Assembly: GCA_045634445.1 (NCBI GenBank)
Contig: JAZRAG010000058.1
Location: 4,112 to 68,111, forward strand
Direction: 5' to 3'
DNA: 64,000 nucleotides
From: Spyradenecus sp045634445
GTDB lineage: Bacteria > Verrucomicrobiota > Kiritimatiellia > RFP12 > DVOR01
A program made the translations under genes and the position numbers. The notes under the pieces were generated by a model, which was not told the DNA's origin, did no database searches, and saw only the letters and a list, made by a program, of their open reading frames with translations. This document shows, in pieces, positions 44,476 to 51,757 of this stretch. Position 1 is the first letter of the stretch; each line of letters begins with the position of its first letter.

Positions 44476-44522
44476 TTGGCCTCATGTCTGTTTTTAAACG
44501 TTATTGAAAAAGGAATACGACC

Positions 44523-44624
44523 ATGGGACAGCAGCTCCGTAAGCGCGTGAAGCGCGCACGTCGTGAAGCCTACAAGAAGCGTGTTCAGGCACGTTTGCGT
44601 GCAGGCATGAAGACCGCTAAGTAA
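44523..44624 (+). CDS. 33-residue Arg/Lys-rich small protein after tsf
   Basis: The frame reads MGQQLRKRVKRARREAYKKR and continues VQARLRAGMKTAK, 33 residues with about 14 basic side chains and no acidic ones except one Glu. It has AAAGGA about 9 bases before the ATG, lies 47 bases after tsf and directly before the rpsB operon terminator, and uses the same biased codons (CGT, CGC, AAG, GCA) as rpsB and tsf. These points make it a real gene. It could be a ribosome-associated peptide; I cannot assign it to a named family. Confidence 0.7.
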   Translation: MGQQLRKRVKRARREAYKKRVQARLRAGMKTAK

Positions 44625-44643
44625 GTCTTCGCCTAACGGCAAT

Positions 44644-44675
44644 AAAACGCGTCTCCTTCGGGAGGCGCGTTTTTC
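44644..44675 (+). terminator. terminator of the rpsB-tsf operon
   Basis: 13-bp stem AAAACGCGTCTCC / GGAGGCGCGTTTT with a stable TTCG tetraloop and a following TTTTTCTTTTC run; a textbook intrinsic terminator. Confidence 0.93.
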
Positions 44676-44919
44676 TTTTCTTTTCGTATTTCATTCCTTT
44701 GTTATTCATTTTCAGTTCCTTTCAGTTTAGTTCGCTTTATGCGTTTTCTCTTTACGCTCATCTCCTTTTTTCTCAAATCGTCTCTTTTCATCAAGGCGGT
44801 TTCTTTTATGCGCGATTGTCGTTTTAAGACACGATTGAGCACTCTTCCCCTTTAGGGGACTTGTTAACTTTCACTTGCTTAAAAAGGGTCAGTTTTGATA
44901 TACTTTAATCTATTCACGT
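44676..44919. other. T-rich intergenic region before tRNA-Arg
   Basis: About 240 bases that are rich in T and C on the plus strand, with a small CCCCTTTAGGGG hairpin near 44847-44859. Apart from the tRNA promoter at the end I see no gene. Confidence 0.5.
44875..44904 (+). promoter_or_regulatory. tRNA-Arg promoter (TTGCTT-18-TATACT, extended)
   Basis: TTGCTT at 44875-44880 and TATACT at 44899-44904, 18 bases apart, with TGA before the -10; the tRNA begins 16 bases downstream. Confidence 0.75.
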
Positions 44920-44996
44920 GCGATTGTAGCTCAATTGGATAGAGCGTTGGCCTCCGAAGCCGAAGGTTACGAGTTCGAACCTCGTCTTTCGCACCA
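44920..44996 (+). tRNA. tRNA-Arg (anticodon CCG)
   Basis: 77 bases ending in an encoded CCA. D-arm GCTCAATTGGATAGAGC, anticodon stem-loop TTGGC-CTCCGAA-GCCGA (anticodon CCG, reads CGG), T-arm ACGAG-TTCGAAC-CTCGT. The acceptor stem is GCGATTG against CTTTCGC, which leaves two T-T mismatches side by side at positions 5-68 and 6-67. The AICAR transformylase gene follows 24 bases later. Confidence 0.92.
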
Positions 44997-45020
44997 TTTT
45001 TCGCTTTTTAGGGAGTGGTT

Positions 45021-46274
45021 ATGGCAACAGATCTTAAGGCTGCGTATAAAACTGTAATGGACGATCATTTTACGCCCAAAATGGAGATTTCCTTCGTTGA
45101 TGGCGATAAGCGTCAGACATTGGTATACGAAAAGGTTGCTTGGACGATTGATGGTGTACGTAAGGGTTTGCGTTATGGCGAAAACCCAGGTCAAGAAGCC
45201 GCAATGTATCGTTTATTGAATGGCAACTTGGTTTTAGGTGATGTAACGACGATTCAGCCCGGTCGTGCACTTGTTTCTGACGCAGAACTCTTACAGTTTG
45301 GCAAGCACCCTGGCAAGATTAATATTACCGACGCTGATAACGCACTTAACATTTTGCGTTTCTTGTCGGCTACGCCGTGTGCTGTGATTGTCAAGCACAA
45401 TAACCCCTGTGGTGTGGCAAAGGGTAGCACGATTGCTGAAGCATATGATCGCGCAAATAAGGCTGATATGTTGGCCGCATTTGGTGGTTGTATCGCATTG
45501 AACCGCACTTGCGATCGCGAAACTGCAGAATTGATTACGCAGAATTATGCAGAAGTTGTGGTGGCTCCTGACTTCACTGAAGAAGCGATGGCGCTCTTTC
45601 AGACGAAGAAAAATCTTCGCGTGATGAAGATTGGCGCAATGGAACACCTTGAAACGTATGCAACCGAACGCTTCCTTGACCTCAAGAGCATGATGGATGG
45701 TGGCGTGATTGCACAGTTGAGCTATTTGCCTGAAGCACGTACTCCAGAAGGTTTGATTGTTCCTGAAGTGACCTCCAAGGATGGCGTGGTGCACCGCATT
45801 AATCGTATGCCGACAGCCCAGGAAATGGATGACTTGATTTTCGGCTGGTTGGTTGAAAGCGGCGTGACGTCAAACTCTGTGCTTTTCGTGAAGGACGGTG
45901 TAACGGTTGGTATTGGTACGGGTGAACAGGATCGCGTAGGCGTGGCTGAAATCGCTCGTGACAAGGCTTATCGTAAGACTGCAGACCGTTTTGCACGTGA
46001 AAACTATGGCACGCCTTACAATGAATTGACTGATGCTGCTAAGATTGCAGCTTGTGATGCCTTTGCTAAGGAAACCAAGGGTGGCATGATTGGCGCTTGT
46101 ATGGTTTCTGACGCATTCTTCCCGTTCCGTGATGGCGCAATGGTGGGTATTAACGAAGGTATCTCTTCGATTATTCAGCCTGGCGGCGCAATTCGTGACT
46201 GGGACGTCATTGACTGCTGTAACGAGCACAATGTGGCGATGGTCTTCACGGGTCAGCGTAGCTTCCGTCACTAA
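45021..46274 (+). CDS. AICAR formyltransferase (PurH without the cyclohydrolase domain)
   Basis: 417 residues from the ATG at 45021 (AGGGAG 6 bases upstream). It carries the AICAR transformylase domain: LRYGENPGQEAAMY, VIVKHNNPCGVAKG (catalytic Lys-His and the Asn-Pro-Cys-Gly motif), AFGGCIALNR, VGIGTGEQDRVGVAEIA, ACMVSDAFFPFRDG and the closing VFTGQRSFRH typical of PurH. The 200-residue IMP cyclohydrolase (MGS-fold) domain that comes first in PurH is missing; only about 50 different residues precede the domain. It makes FAICAR in purine synthesis; the cyclohydrolase must be a separate gene. Confidence 0.9.
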   Translation: MATDLKAAYKTVMDDHFTPKMEISFVDGDKRQTLVYEKVAWTIDGVRKGLRYGENPGQEAAMYRLLNGNLVLGDVTTIQPGRALVSDAELLQFGKHPGKINITDADNALNILRFLSATPCAVIVKHNNPCGVAKGSTIAEAYDRANKADMLAAFGGCIALNRTCDRETAELITQNYAEVVVAPDFTEEAMALFQTKKNLRVMKIGAMEHLETYATERFLDLKSMMDGGVIAQLSYLPEARTPEGLIVPEVTSKDGVVHRINRMPTAQEMDDLIFGWLVESGVTSNSVLFVKDGVTVGIGTGEQDRVGVAEIARDKAYRKTADRFARENYGTPYNELTDAAKIAACDAFAKETKGGMIGACMVSDAFFPFRDGAMVGINEGISSIIQPGGAIRDWDVIDCCNEHNVAMVFTGQRSFRH

Positions 46275-46295
46275 TCGTTAAAGAGGAGTGTAGGG

Positions 46296-46892
46296 ATGCG
46301 TTGGTTAACGTATTTGGCAGTAATCGTAGTGGTCACCCTTTTCACAGGGTGTGCCTCTACTTTAGGGTGGTATGCTGATGAAACTGCGCTTACCACTCAG
46401 CAACCTGTCGATGGGATGCGTTCGCTCGATATCCCAGTACGCTTCTTTAATGAAGAATTAGACGAAAGTTATCAGTATAACGGCCTTGGTGTCATTAATG
46501 ACCAAGAGACCTTTACTAAGATGTGGCGCATGTATACACAGGAAGCCACCGCATTGCCACCCTCGATTGACTTTCGTGATTATGCTTTGATCTTCGTTTA
46601 CGATCCTAAGTACTACAACCATGTTTCCATCATTGGGTTGAATGTTTGGAAGGGGATCGCAAACCCGATTATCAGTTCTACCAATTGGAAGTTAAGCATT
46701 GAAGGCAATCAGCAATTGCGTAAGATTCGCGAACGCGAAGGTGCGAAATTGCCTGAGCCTAAGGTGAATGTTGCATTCTTGCAAGTACCGCGCCATAAGG
46801 AAGGCCAACGTGGCGTTACGGCGCTTTTGGTAAGTGGCAATATTGAAAACGAAGAAGACAGTCTTGTCATTCCAATTCCTGATGCACCATAA
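46296..46892 (+). CDS. hypothetical lipoprotein
   Basis: 198 residues. Type II signal peptide MRWLTYLAVIVVVTLFTGC with the lipobox Cys at 19. The mature part is beta-rich (SLDIPVRFFNEELDESYQYNGLGVINDQETFTKMW, DFRDYALIFVYDPKYYNHVSIIGLNVWKG), reminiscent of small protease-inhibitor-like or PrcB-type folds, with a C-terminal FLQVPRHKEGQRGVTALLVSG. No firm family. Downstream of the purine gene by 21 bases and 17 bases before the HTH-EIIA gene, so in one transcript with both. Confidence 0.65.
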   Translation: MRWLTYLAVIVVVTLFTGCASTLGWYADETALTTQQPVDGMRSLDIPVRFFNEELDESYQYNGLGVINDQETFTKMWRMYTQEATALPPSIDFRDYALIFVYDPKYYNHVSIIGLNVWKGIANPIISSTNWKLSIEGNQQLRKIREREGAKLPEPKVNVAFLQVPRHKEGQRGVTALLVSGNIENEEDSLVIPIPDAP

Positions 46893-46909
46893 GTGGAGTA
46901 GGGGACCTT

Positions 46910-47632
46910 ATGCCACATCGTCAACTTTCCTTTAAAGAAGCTTGTGCGCGAACGCGTATTCCAGAGCAGGTACTTCGTGATGCTGTTAAATACAGTGAAG
47001 TGCCATTTCGTAAGCAAGGTGCAGAAGTTGTCTTTAAGGCCTCGGAGTTGGATGCATGGGCATCAGCCCGTATTTTGGCTTTAAGCCCAAAAGTGCTTCA
47101 ACCTGAGCATACGGCGTCCACGCGCATGGATGTGAAGAATCTGCGTGATGACATTCTTTTGCCGCGTTTGATTAAGCCTGAATTCATCAATCTTGATTTC
47201 ACCGCTAAGACGCGTAAAAGCGTGATTCGTGATTTGGTTGATGCCGCAGAAGCACTTGGTTTGCTCTACGATCCTGCCGACATGTTGGCCCAATTGGAAG
47301 CGCGTGAAGAGGTTTCTTCTACAGCGTTACCAGGTGGTATTGCATTGCCGCACCCGCATCATCCCGATCCGTATTTGATTTCTGAGCCATTTATTTTAAT
47401 TGCGCGAGCTCGAAAAGCTGTGTGGTATGGCGCTGAGGATGATTCACCAACAGACCTTTTCTGTTTGGTTTGTTGTAATGAAAACTTCTCGCATTTGCAC
47501 GTTTTAGCACGCTTGTGCATGATGATTCGAGATACGGATATTCTTGAATCCTTGCGTAACGCTACGAATGTTGACGAAGCAATTGAAGCACTTTTCGCTT
47601 CGGAATGCACCGTTTTGTCGCGCCTTCGATAA
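46910..47632 (+). CDS. HTH (excisionase/MerR-like) fused to PTS EIIA-Ntr domain
   Basis: 240 residues. The N-terminal 60 residues resemble a winged HTH of excisionase type (LSFKEACARTRIPEQVLRDAVKYSEVPFRKQGAEVVFKASELDAWA). Residues 85-230 form a PtsN/EIIA-Ntr domain with the phospho-His in TALPGGIALPHPHH and IARARKAVWYGAEDDSPTDLFCLVCCNENFSHLHVLARL. EIIA-Ntr proteins sense the phosphorelay from PtsP/NPr and adjust nitrogen or potassium physiology. The fused HTH suggests a DNA-binding, phosphorylation-sensitive regulator. AGTAGGGGA precedes the ATG. Confidence 0.78.
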   Translation: MPHRQLSFKEACARTRIPEQVLRDAVKYSEVPFRKQGAEVVFKASELDAWASARILALSPKVLQPEHTASTRMDVKNLRDDILLPRLIKPEFINLDFTAKTRKSVIRDLVDAAEALGLLYDPADMLAQLEAREEVSSTALPGGIALPHPHHPDPYLISEPFILIARARKAVWYGAEDDSPTDLFCLVCCNENFSHLHVLARLCMMIRDTDILESLRNATNVDEAIEALFASECTVLSRLR

Positions 47633-47728
47633 GATTTAAGGTATTTCTAACTGCATTTCATCGCTTCGATAAAGAGCTGCAGAGTAGGGGAGCACCCCTA
47701 ACCCATGTAAAATTTCCAACGAAAAACT

Positions 47729-48202
47729 ATGGCAACCGTTCTCCTTAAAACGCATGGCAAATTAAGCGCTCCGCTCAAAAAAGCGCGGTTACAATGCGCT
47801 GCAAACTACTGTGCAGCCGCTGCAGAACGTTGGAGCGCGCCAGAGGCGCCGTGGTTGGAGGTAACCGTTCACTTAGTGCACGATGCAATTAGTGCGGAAG
47901 TAAATGATGCGATTCTGGGCCATGAAGGTCCCACAGATGTTATTACACAACGTTACGAAACCTTCCCAGGAGAGGCGCCCGGCTTAATTGGCGAGATCTA
48001 CGTCAATCTTGATGAAGCGCAGCGTATCTCTGAGAAGTTGGGAACAACAACCTTTGAGGAAGAAGTTGTGCTTTACATCGCACATGGTTGCGATCATTTA
48101 ACGGATGCAGACGATGCCACACCAGAAGAACGTCGCGCAATGCGTCGCCGCGATTTACGCTGGATGCATGCAGCACTCCGTAAAGCAGATAACTTAAAAT
48201 AA
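47729..48202 (+). CDS. ybeY: endoribonuclease YbeY (rRNA maturation factor)
   Basis: 157 residues. The metal site reads AHGCDHLTDADDATPEERRAMRRRD, in the place of the usual HGxLHLxGYDH. His119 and His123 are conserved, and the third ligand is Asp129, not His. The upstream substrate block GPTDVITQRYE matches the TDVLSFPY segment, and LIGEIYVNLDEAQR is also typical. YbeY trims the 3' end of 16S rRNA and helps ribosome quality control. An Asp as third zinc ligand is known in related metalloproteases, so activity is plausible. It lies about 97 bases after the EIIA gene. Confidence 0.82.
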   Translation: MATVLLKTHGKLSAPLKKARLQCAANYCAAAAERWSAPEAPWLEVTVHLVHDAISAEVNDAILGHEGPTDVITQRYETFPGEAPGLIGEIYVNLDEAQRISEKLGTTTFEEEVVLYIAHGCDHLTDADDATPEERRAMRRRDLRWMHAALRKADNLK

Positions 48203-48792
48203 TTCCTTCTTTAAGGAATAGAACGTCTCTCAACGAGTAGGCGAGTCTTTTTCACCCTCAATATCTTTTATGAAAATAGCCCAATATTGATTTATAAGGT
48301 AATTATAACATTGTCGCATAATGCAAGTTATGATTTAAACATGATCGAAAAAGGCTGTTATTAAAGGCTTTAATGGGATTGGATTAAGTTGGTCGTTATT
48401 TATTATTTCATTAATATTGGTTTGGGATTTATTTCATTACATTATTTAAATTCGGTTTTATTTGGTTTGTTTTGTGTAAACATTCGAACCTTTTTAATCA
48501 CCGTCCAGGTGTTTCTTTCGTTATTTTTGAGTTTTTACTCCATTAGATTTAATTTGAACATCAAAAACTTTATTTTGATCTATAAACTTATTCAATGAGC
48601 ATTTAGTAAAGACAGTCATTCTTTTTAGGCGTGAATCTTTATTTGTAAGGGATACGTCTAATTGTCTTATCAAATTTACGTCCGAAATTATCTTTGCTTG
48701 TACGATAGGTATTTTGGGTGGCATTCTAATCGAAATTTAAATGCTTCAATTTTAAGTGTTTTAATCGTGTCGTTTGGGATGTCTTTTGTGTC

Positions 48793-48880
48793 TATTTTGA
48801 ATAAGGCTTGAATTGAAGATCAAAAAGGGTTGTATTGAGATTGAAAAAGGCTTGTTTTGACATTCAATTCAAGCCTTTTT
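48793..48880 (-). repeat. 22-nt-period array D, four units
   Basis: On the minus strand the units are 48880-48859, 48858-48837, 48836-48815 and 48814-48793, exactly 22 each. Heptamers are AGGCTTG (inverted CAAGCCT), CAAGCCT, CAACCCT and CAAGCCT; tails are GAATGTC, CAATCTC, GATCTTC and CAAAATA. The A and T flanks of the outer units are more eroded (AATT, TATT) than in arrays B and C. Confidence 0.85.
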
Positions 48881-49061
48881 CAAAACGCGCTATTTTAGCT
48901 ATTCTCTTTTGAAGTGTTTTCGATGCGCTATTTTAACTTAACTTATTTACAATCAATAGGTTATTTAAATCTAATAATTCAACAACCTTTTATTTCGGAT
49001 TTCGTGAACAAAAATGTCCATTTATTGGTAATTTTGGAGTGATTTTGATGTGCTTTTTTGT

Positions 49062-49067
49062 TATACT
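49062..49067 (+). promoter_or_regulatory. tRNA-Leu -10 element (TGT-TATACT)
   Basis: TATACT with TG upstream, 11 bases before the mature tRNA. No convincing -35 at a normal distance. Confidence 0.5.
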
Positions 49068-49078
49068 ATGCGCGATTC

Positions 49079-49160
49079 GGGCCTGTGGTGAAACTGGCAG
49101 ACACGCAGGATTTAGGTTCCTGTATCGCAAGATGTGAGGGTTCAAGTCCCTCCGGGCCCA
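49079..49160 (+). tRNA. tRNA-Leu (anticodon TAG)
   Basis: 82 bases. Acceptor GGGCCTG/CGGGCCC (one T-G pair), anticodon stem-loop CAGGA-TTTAGGT-TCCTG (anticodon TAG, reads CTA and other CTN), long variable arm with ATC-GCAA-GAT, T-arm GAGGG-TTCAAGT-CCCTC, discriminator A. No CCA is encoded, unlike tRNA-Arg at 44920. ispF starts 32 bases later. Confidence 0.95.
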
Positions 49161-49192
49161 TTAATAATCTCCCCTTTTACATTGAAATTACC

Positions 49193-49672
49193 ATGACACG
49201 CACTGGAATTGGCTTTGATACGCATCGTCTTGTGGAAGAGCGTAAGCTCATTTTAGGCGGAATTGACATCCCCTACTCCTTTGGGTTGCTTGGTCACTCG
49301 GATGCGGACGTGTTAACGCATGCCATTATGGATGCGCTTTTGGGGGCGATTGCCGATGGTGATATTGGCCAACATTTTCCTGACACAGATCCTCGGTGGA
49401 AGGGCGCAGATAGCGTTCGTTTACTTGAAGCTGTTACAGCGCGTTTGCGTCAAAAGGGTTGGCAAATTGGTAATATTGATGCGACCGTTTTGGCAGAACG
49501 CCCTAAATTGATGCCGCACATCCCTGCCATGCGCGAAAAACTTGCCGCCGCAATGCAGATTTCTGTAGATGCGGTTTCGGTCAAAGCCACAACTGTGGAA
49601 GGTCTTGGCGCGATTGGTCGTCGCGAAGGCATTTCTGCGATGGCGGTCGCCACCGTCTATCCCCTATCCTAA
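49193..49672 (+). CDS. ispF: 2-C-methyl-D-erythritol 2,4-cyclodiphosphate synthase
   Basis: 159 residues from the ATG at 49193; the upstream part of the same frame is the tRNA. MEP-pathway isoprenoid synthesis. GIGFDTHRL (metal Asp and His), GLLGHSDADVLTHAIMDALLGA (His and active-site loop), DIGQHFPDTDPRWKGADS and VKATTVEGLGAIGRREGISA are the family hallmarks. There is no clear ribosome binding site. It may be transcribed with tRNA-Leu. ispD, often fused or adjacent, is not here. Confidence 0.95.
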   Translation: MTRTGIGFDTHRLVEERKLILGGIDIPYSFGLLGHSDADVLTHAIMDALLGAIADGDIGQHFPDTDPRWKGADSVRLLEAVTARLRQKGWQIGNIDATVLAERPKLMPHIPAMREKLAAAMQISVDAVSVKATTVEGLGAIGRREGISAMAVATVYPLS

Positions 49673-49710
49673 CGTTTCATTAGCAAAACGCGTTACGTTA
49701 ATACCATTAA

Positions 49711-49751
49711 GTGTTTGAAAATGAAGAAAGAGATTGCTTCATTTCAAACAC
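49711..49751 (+). terminator. hairpin after ispF
   Basis: GTGTTTGAAAATGAAG and CTTCATTTCAAACAC pair over 15 bp with one bulged A; the loop is about 10 bases. It is AT-rich and followed by GTTTCTCTACTTT. Confidence 0.6.
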
Positions 49752-49773
49752 GTTTCTCTACTTTAAATTATGG

Positions 49774-49779
49774 TATAAT
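49774..49779 (+). promoter_or_regulatory. malic enzyme -10 element (TGG-TATAAT)
   Basis: Perfect TATAAT with extended TG, 48 bases before the ATG at 49828; no good -35. Confidence 0.6.
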
Positions 49780-49827
49780 ATTCGCGTTTTTTTACATTTC
49801 ATTTCTTTAACAGTTTGAGGTTTTCAA

Positions 49828-51117
49828 ATGGCAATTCAGATTACGAAAGAAGAAGTTTTTGAATTTCACAATGGCGGTAAGGTGCGCGTGGCACTTTCGA
49901 AGCCTTTAGCAACTCAAAAGGACCTTTGCCTTGCTTATACGCCTGGTGTGGCTCAGGCTGTGAAAGAAATCGCTGCAAAGCCCGAAACTGTTTACAATTT
50001 GACGAGCAAGCATAATCTTGTGGCTGTTGTTTCTGATGGTACCGCAATCCTCGGCTTGGGTGACCTCGGGGCTGCCGCCTCCATCCCTGTGATGGAAGGT
50101 AAAGCCGCACTCTTCAAGACCTTTGCAAACGTTGACGCATGGCCCGTGCCCTTGGGTTGTTGCCGTATTGATGGTAAGGATACGGGTAAGACCGATCCGA
50201 AGCGCATCATTGAAGTTGTTCGCGCTTTGGCCCCGATGTATGGCGGCATCAACTTGGAAGATATCGCAGCTCCGGCTTGCTTTGAAATCGAAGACACGCT
50301 TGATGCAGAACTCGACATTCCTGTATTCCATGATGACCAGTGGGGTACTGCTGTGATTACAGTGGCAGGCGTCATCAACTACGCATACATTAGCAAGCGC
50401 GATTTGAGCGAACTTAATGTGGTTGTCAATGGCGCAGGTGCTGCAGGCATTCGCATCGCAGATATGTGCAAGGCTGCAGGCGTTCAGAACTTGACGATGT
50501 GTGACTCTAAGGGTATCATTCACTCCGAACGTGAAGACCTTACCAGCCACAAGCGTCGTCACGCAGTCACAACCGACAAGCGTACGCTCAAGGACGCAAT
50601 TGCTGACGCACATGTCTTCATCGGCGTTTCTGCAGCAAACGTGCTCTCTGGCGATGATGTCAAGACAATGGCAGATTTCCCGGCCATTTTCGCAATGGCT
50701 AACCCCGACCCTGAAATCGAGCCCGCAGTTGTCGCAGAAGCGATGGGTGATAAGCCTTACGTAATGGCTACGGGTCGCTCTGACTATCCGAATCAGATCA
50801 ATAATGTGCTCGGCTTCCCCTTCCTTTTCCGTGGTGCATTGGACGTGAAGGCACGTACCATCAATACCGAAATGAAGGTCGCGGCTTCTACGGCATTGGC
50901 AATGTTGGCACGCGAACCCGTTCCTGCAGACATCCAGGCCCTCTACCCCAACGAAAAGCTTGAATTCGGCACGCAATACATCATTCCGAAGGCTTTTGAC
51001 CGCCGCTTGTACAGCGTGGTTTCCTACGCTGTCGCAGAAGCTGCAGTGAAGTCTGGTGCTGCTCCTGCAGATACCGACCTTGCCGCACTCAAGGCTCAGC
51101 TCGAAGCAGGTTTCTAA
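49828..51117 (+). CDS. malic enzyme (oxaloacetate-decarboxylating malate dehydrogenase)
   Basis: 429 residues, the short bacterial form. LCLAYTPGVAQAVKEIA, VVSDGTAILGLGDLGAAASIPVMEGKAALFKTFANVDAWPV, IPVFHDDQWGTAVITVAGVINY (metal site) and the nucleotide loop NGAGAAGIRIADM are characteristic. It converts malate to pyruvate and CO2 with NAD(P). Codon bias suggests strong expression. TGAGG lies about 8 bases upstream of the ATG. Long open frames on the opposite strand are shadows. With ackA and the hydrogenase it fits a fermentative metabolism. Confidence 0.94.
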   Translation: MAIQITKEEVFEFHNGGKVRVALSKPLATQKDLCLAYTPGVAQAVKEIAAKPETVYNLTSKHNLVAVVSDGTAILGLGDLGAAASIPVMEGKAALFKTFANVDAWPVPLGCCRIDGKDTGKTDPKRIIEVVRALAPMYGGINLEDIAAPACFEIEDTLDAELDIPVFHDDQWGTAVITVAGVINYAYISKRDLSELNVVVNGAGAAGIRIADMCKAAGVQNLTMCDSKGIIHSEREDLTSHKRRHAVTTDKRTLKDAIADAHVFIGVSAANVLSGDDVKTMADFPAIFAMANPDPEIEPAVVAEAMGDKPYVMATGRSDYPNQINNVLGFPFLFRGALDVKARTINTEMKVAASTALAMLAREPVPADIQALYPNEKLEFGTQYIIPKAFDRRLYSVVSYAVAEAAVKSGAAPADTDLAALKAQLEAGF

Positions 51118-51136
51118 TTCATTGCTCACTGAACGC

Positions 51137-51757
51137 ATGCCAAACGCACCCGAAGTCAATGCGTCACCTACTACGGAAGCGAATCCCCTCTTCCGTAAAC
51201 TACTGACACTGACACTTGTCTTTGGGAAGTTTGGCGCGCTTACCTTCGGTGGCGGTTATGCCATTGTGGCAATGATGGAAGATGAAATCGTTCATCGCCG
51301 TCAATGGATGACCTCTGAAGAATTAATGGACCTCATCGCAATTGGCGAAAGTACACCAGGTCCCATCGCAGTAAATACTGCTACATTTGTCGGCTACAAG
51401 CTCGCTGGCATCGTCGGCAGTCTTGTAGCCGTTTTAGCATTAGTGCTCCCTGCGTGGTTAATTATCCTTCTCATCAGCGGATGCTATATCACCTTACGCG
51501 AAAATGTTTGGATTGCGGCAGCCTTGAGTGGCATTCGTGTGGCAGCCATCGTGTTGATTGCGCAAGCGTGTCTTCGCATGGGCTCAAAGCTAAAGCGTAC
51601 GTGGTTTAATGGAGTTATGCTTGGAAGCGCCTTCTATTTGACTGCGTTTCCCTCGGTGAGTGCCTTTTATGTGATTATGGGGGCATTGTTAATTGGTATC
51701 CTGTGGCACGGCATTCGCCCGCGGTATCTCTTGAAGCACACGGAGGAAAAGCAATGA
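51137..51757 (+). CDS. chromate transporter family protein, first half (ChrA-like)
   Basis: 206 residues from the ATG at 51137; no strong ribosome binding site is visible and a TTG upstream is possible. GKFGALTFGGGYAIVAMMEDE and GESTPGPIAVNTATFVGYKLAGIVGSL are the conserved ChrA motifs, with about six membrane helices. In ChrA the two halves are fused; here they are separate genes that overlap by ATGA (51754). They probably form a heterodimer for an oxyanion; chromate itself is not certain. Confidence 0.85.
   Translation: MPNAPEVNASPTTEANPLFRKLLTLTLVFGKFGALTFGGGYAIVAMMEDEIVHRRQWMTSEELMDLIAIGESTPGPIAVNTATFVGYKLAGIVGSLVAVLALVLPAWLIILLISGCYITLRENVWIAAALSGIRVAAIVLIAQACLRMGSKLKRTWFNGVMLGSAFYLTAFPSVSAFYVIMGALLIGILWHGIRPRYLLKHTEEKQ

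Larger units (their letters stand above)
48203..49078. other. AT-rich gap of about 876 bases with array D
   Basis: Markedly more AT-rich than its surroundings, especially 48361-48800. It contains open frames such as 48389-48598 (+), hydrophobic but without a ribosome binding site or recognisable sequence, and 48521-48724 (-); I regard both as chance. Array D lies at 48793-48880. The end carries the -10 of tRNA-Leu. The composition would fit a decayed gene or an old insertion next to a tRNA; I see no transposase, integrase or clear att repeat. Confidence 0.5.

Noticed and set aside
48389..48598. 69-codon hydrophobic frame in the AT-rich gap
   Set aside because: No ribosome binding site or promoter, and Phe/Leu/Ile-rich text is expected by chance in T-rich DNA.
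49058..49192. Longer ispF reading frame starting upstream
   Set aside because: The extension is the tRNA-Leu gene read through; the family start GIGFDTHR follows the ATG at 49193.
49906..51159. 417-codon open frame on the minus strand opposite the malic enzyme
   Set aside because: Cys/His/Arg-rich text without any family resemblance, produced by codon bias of the sense gene.
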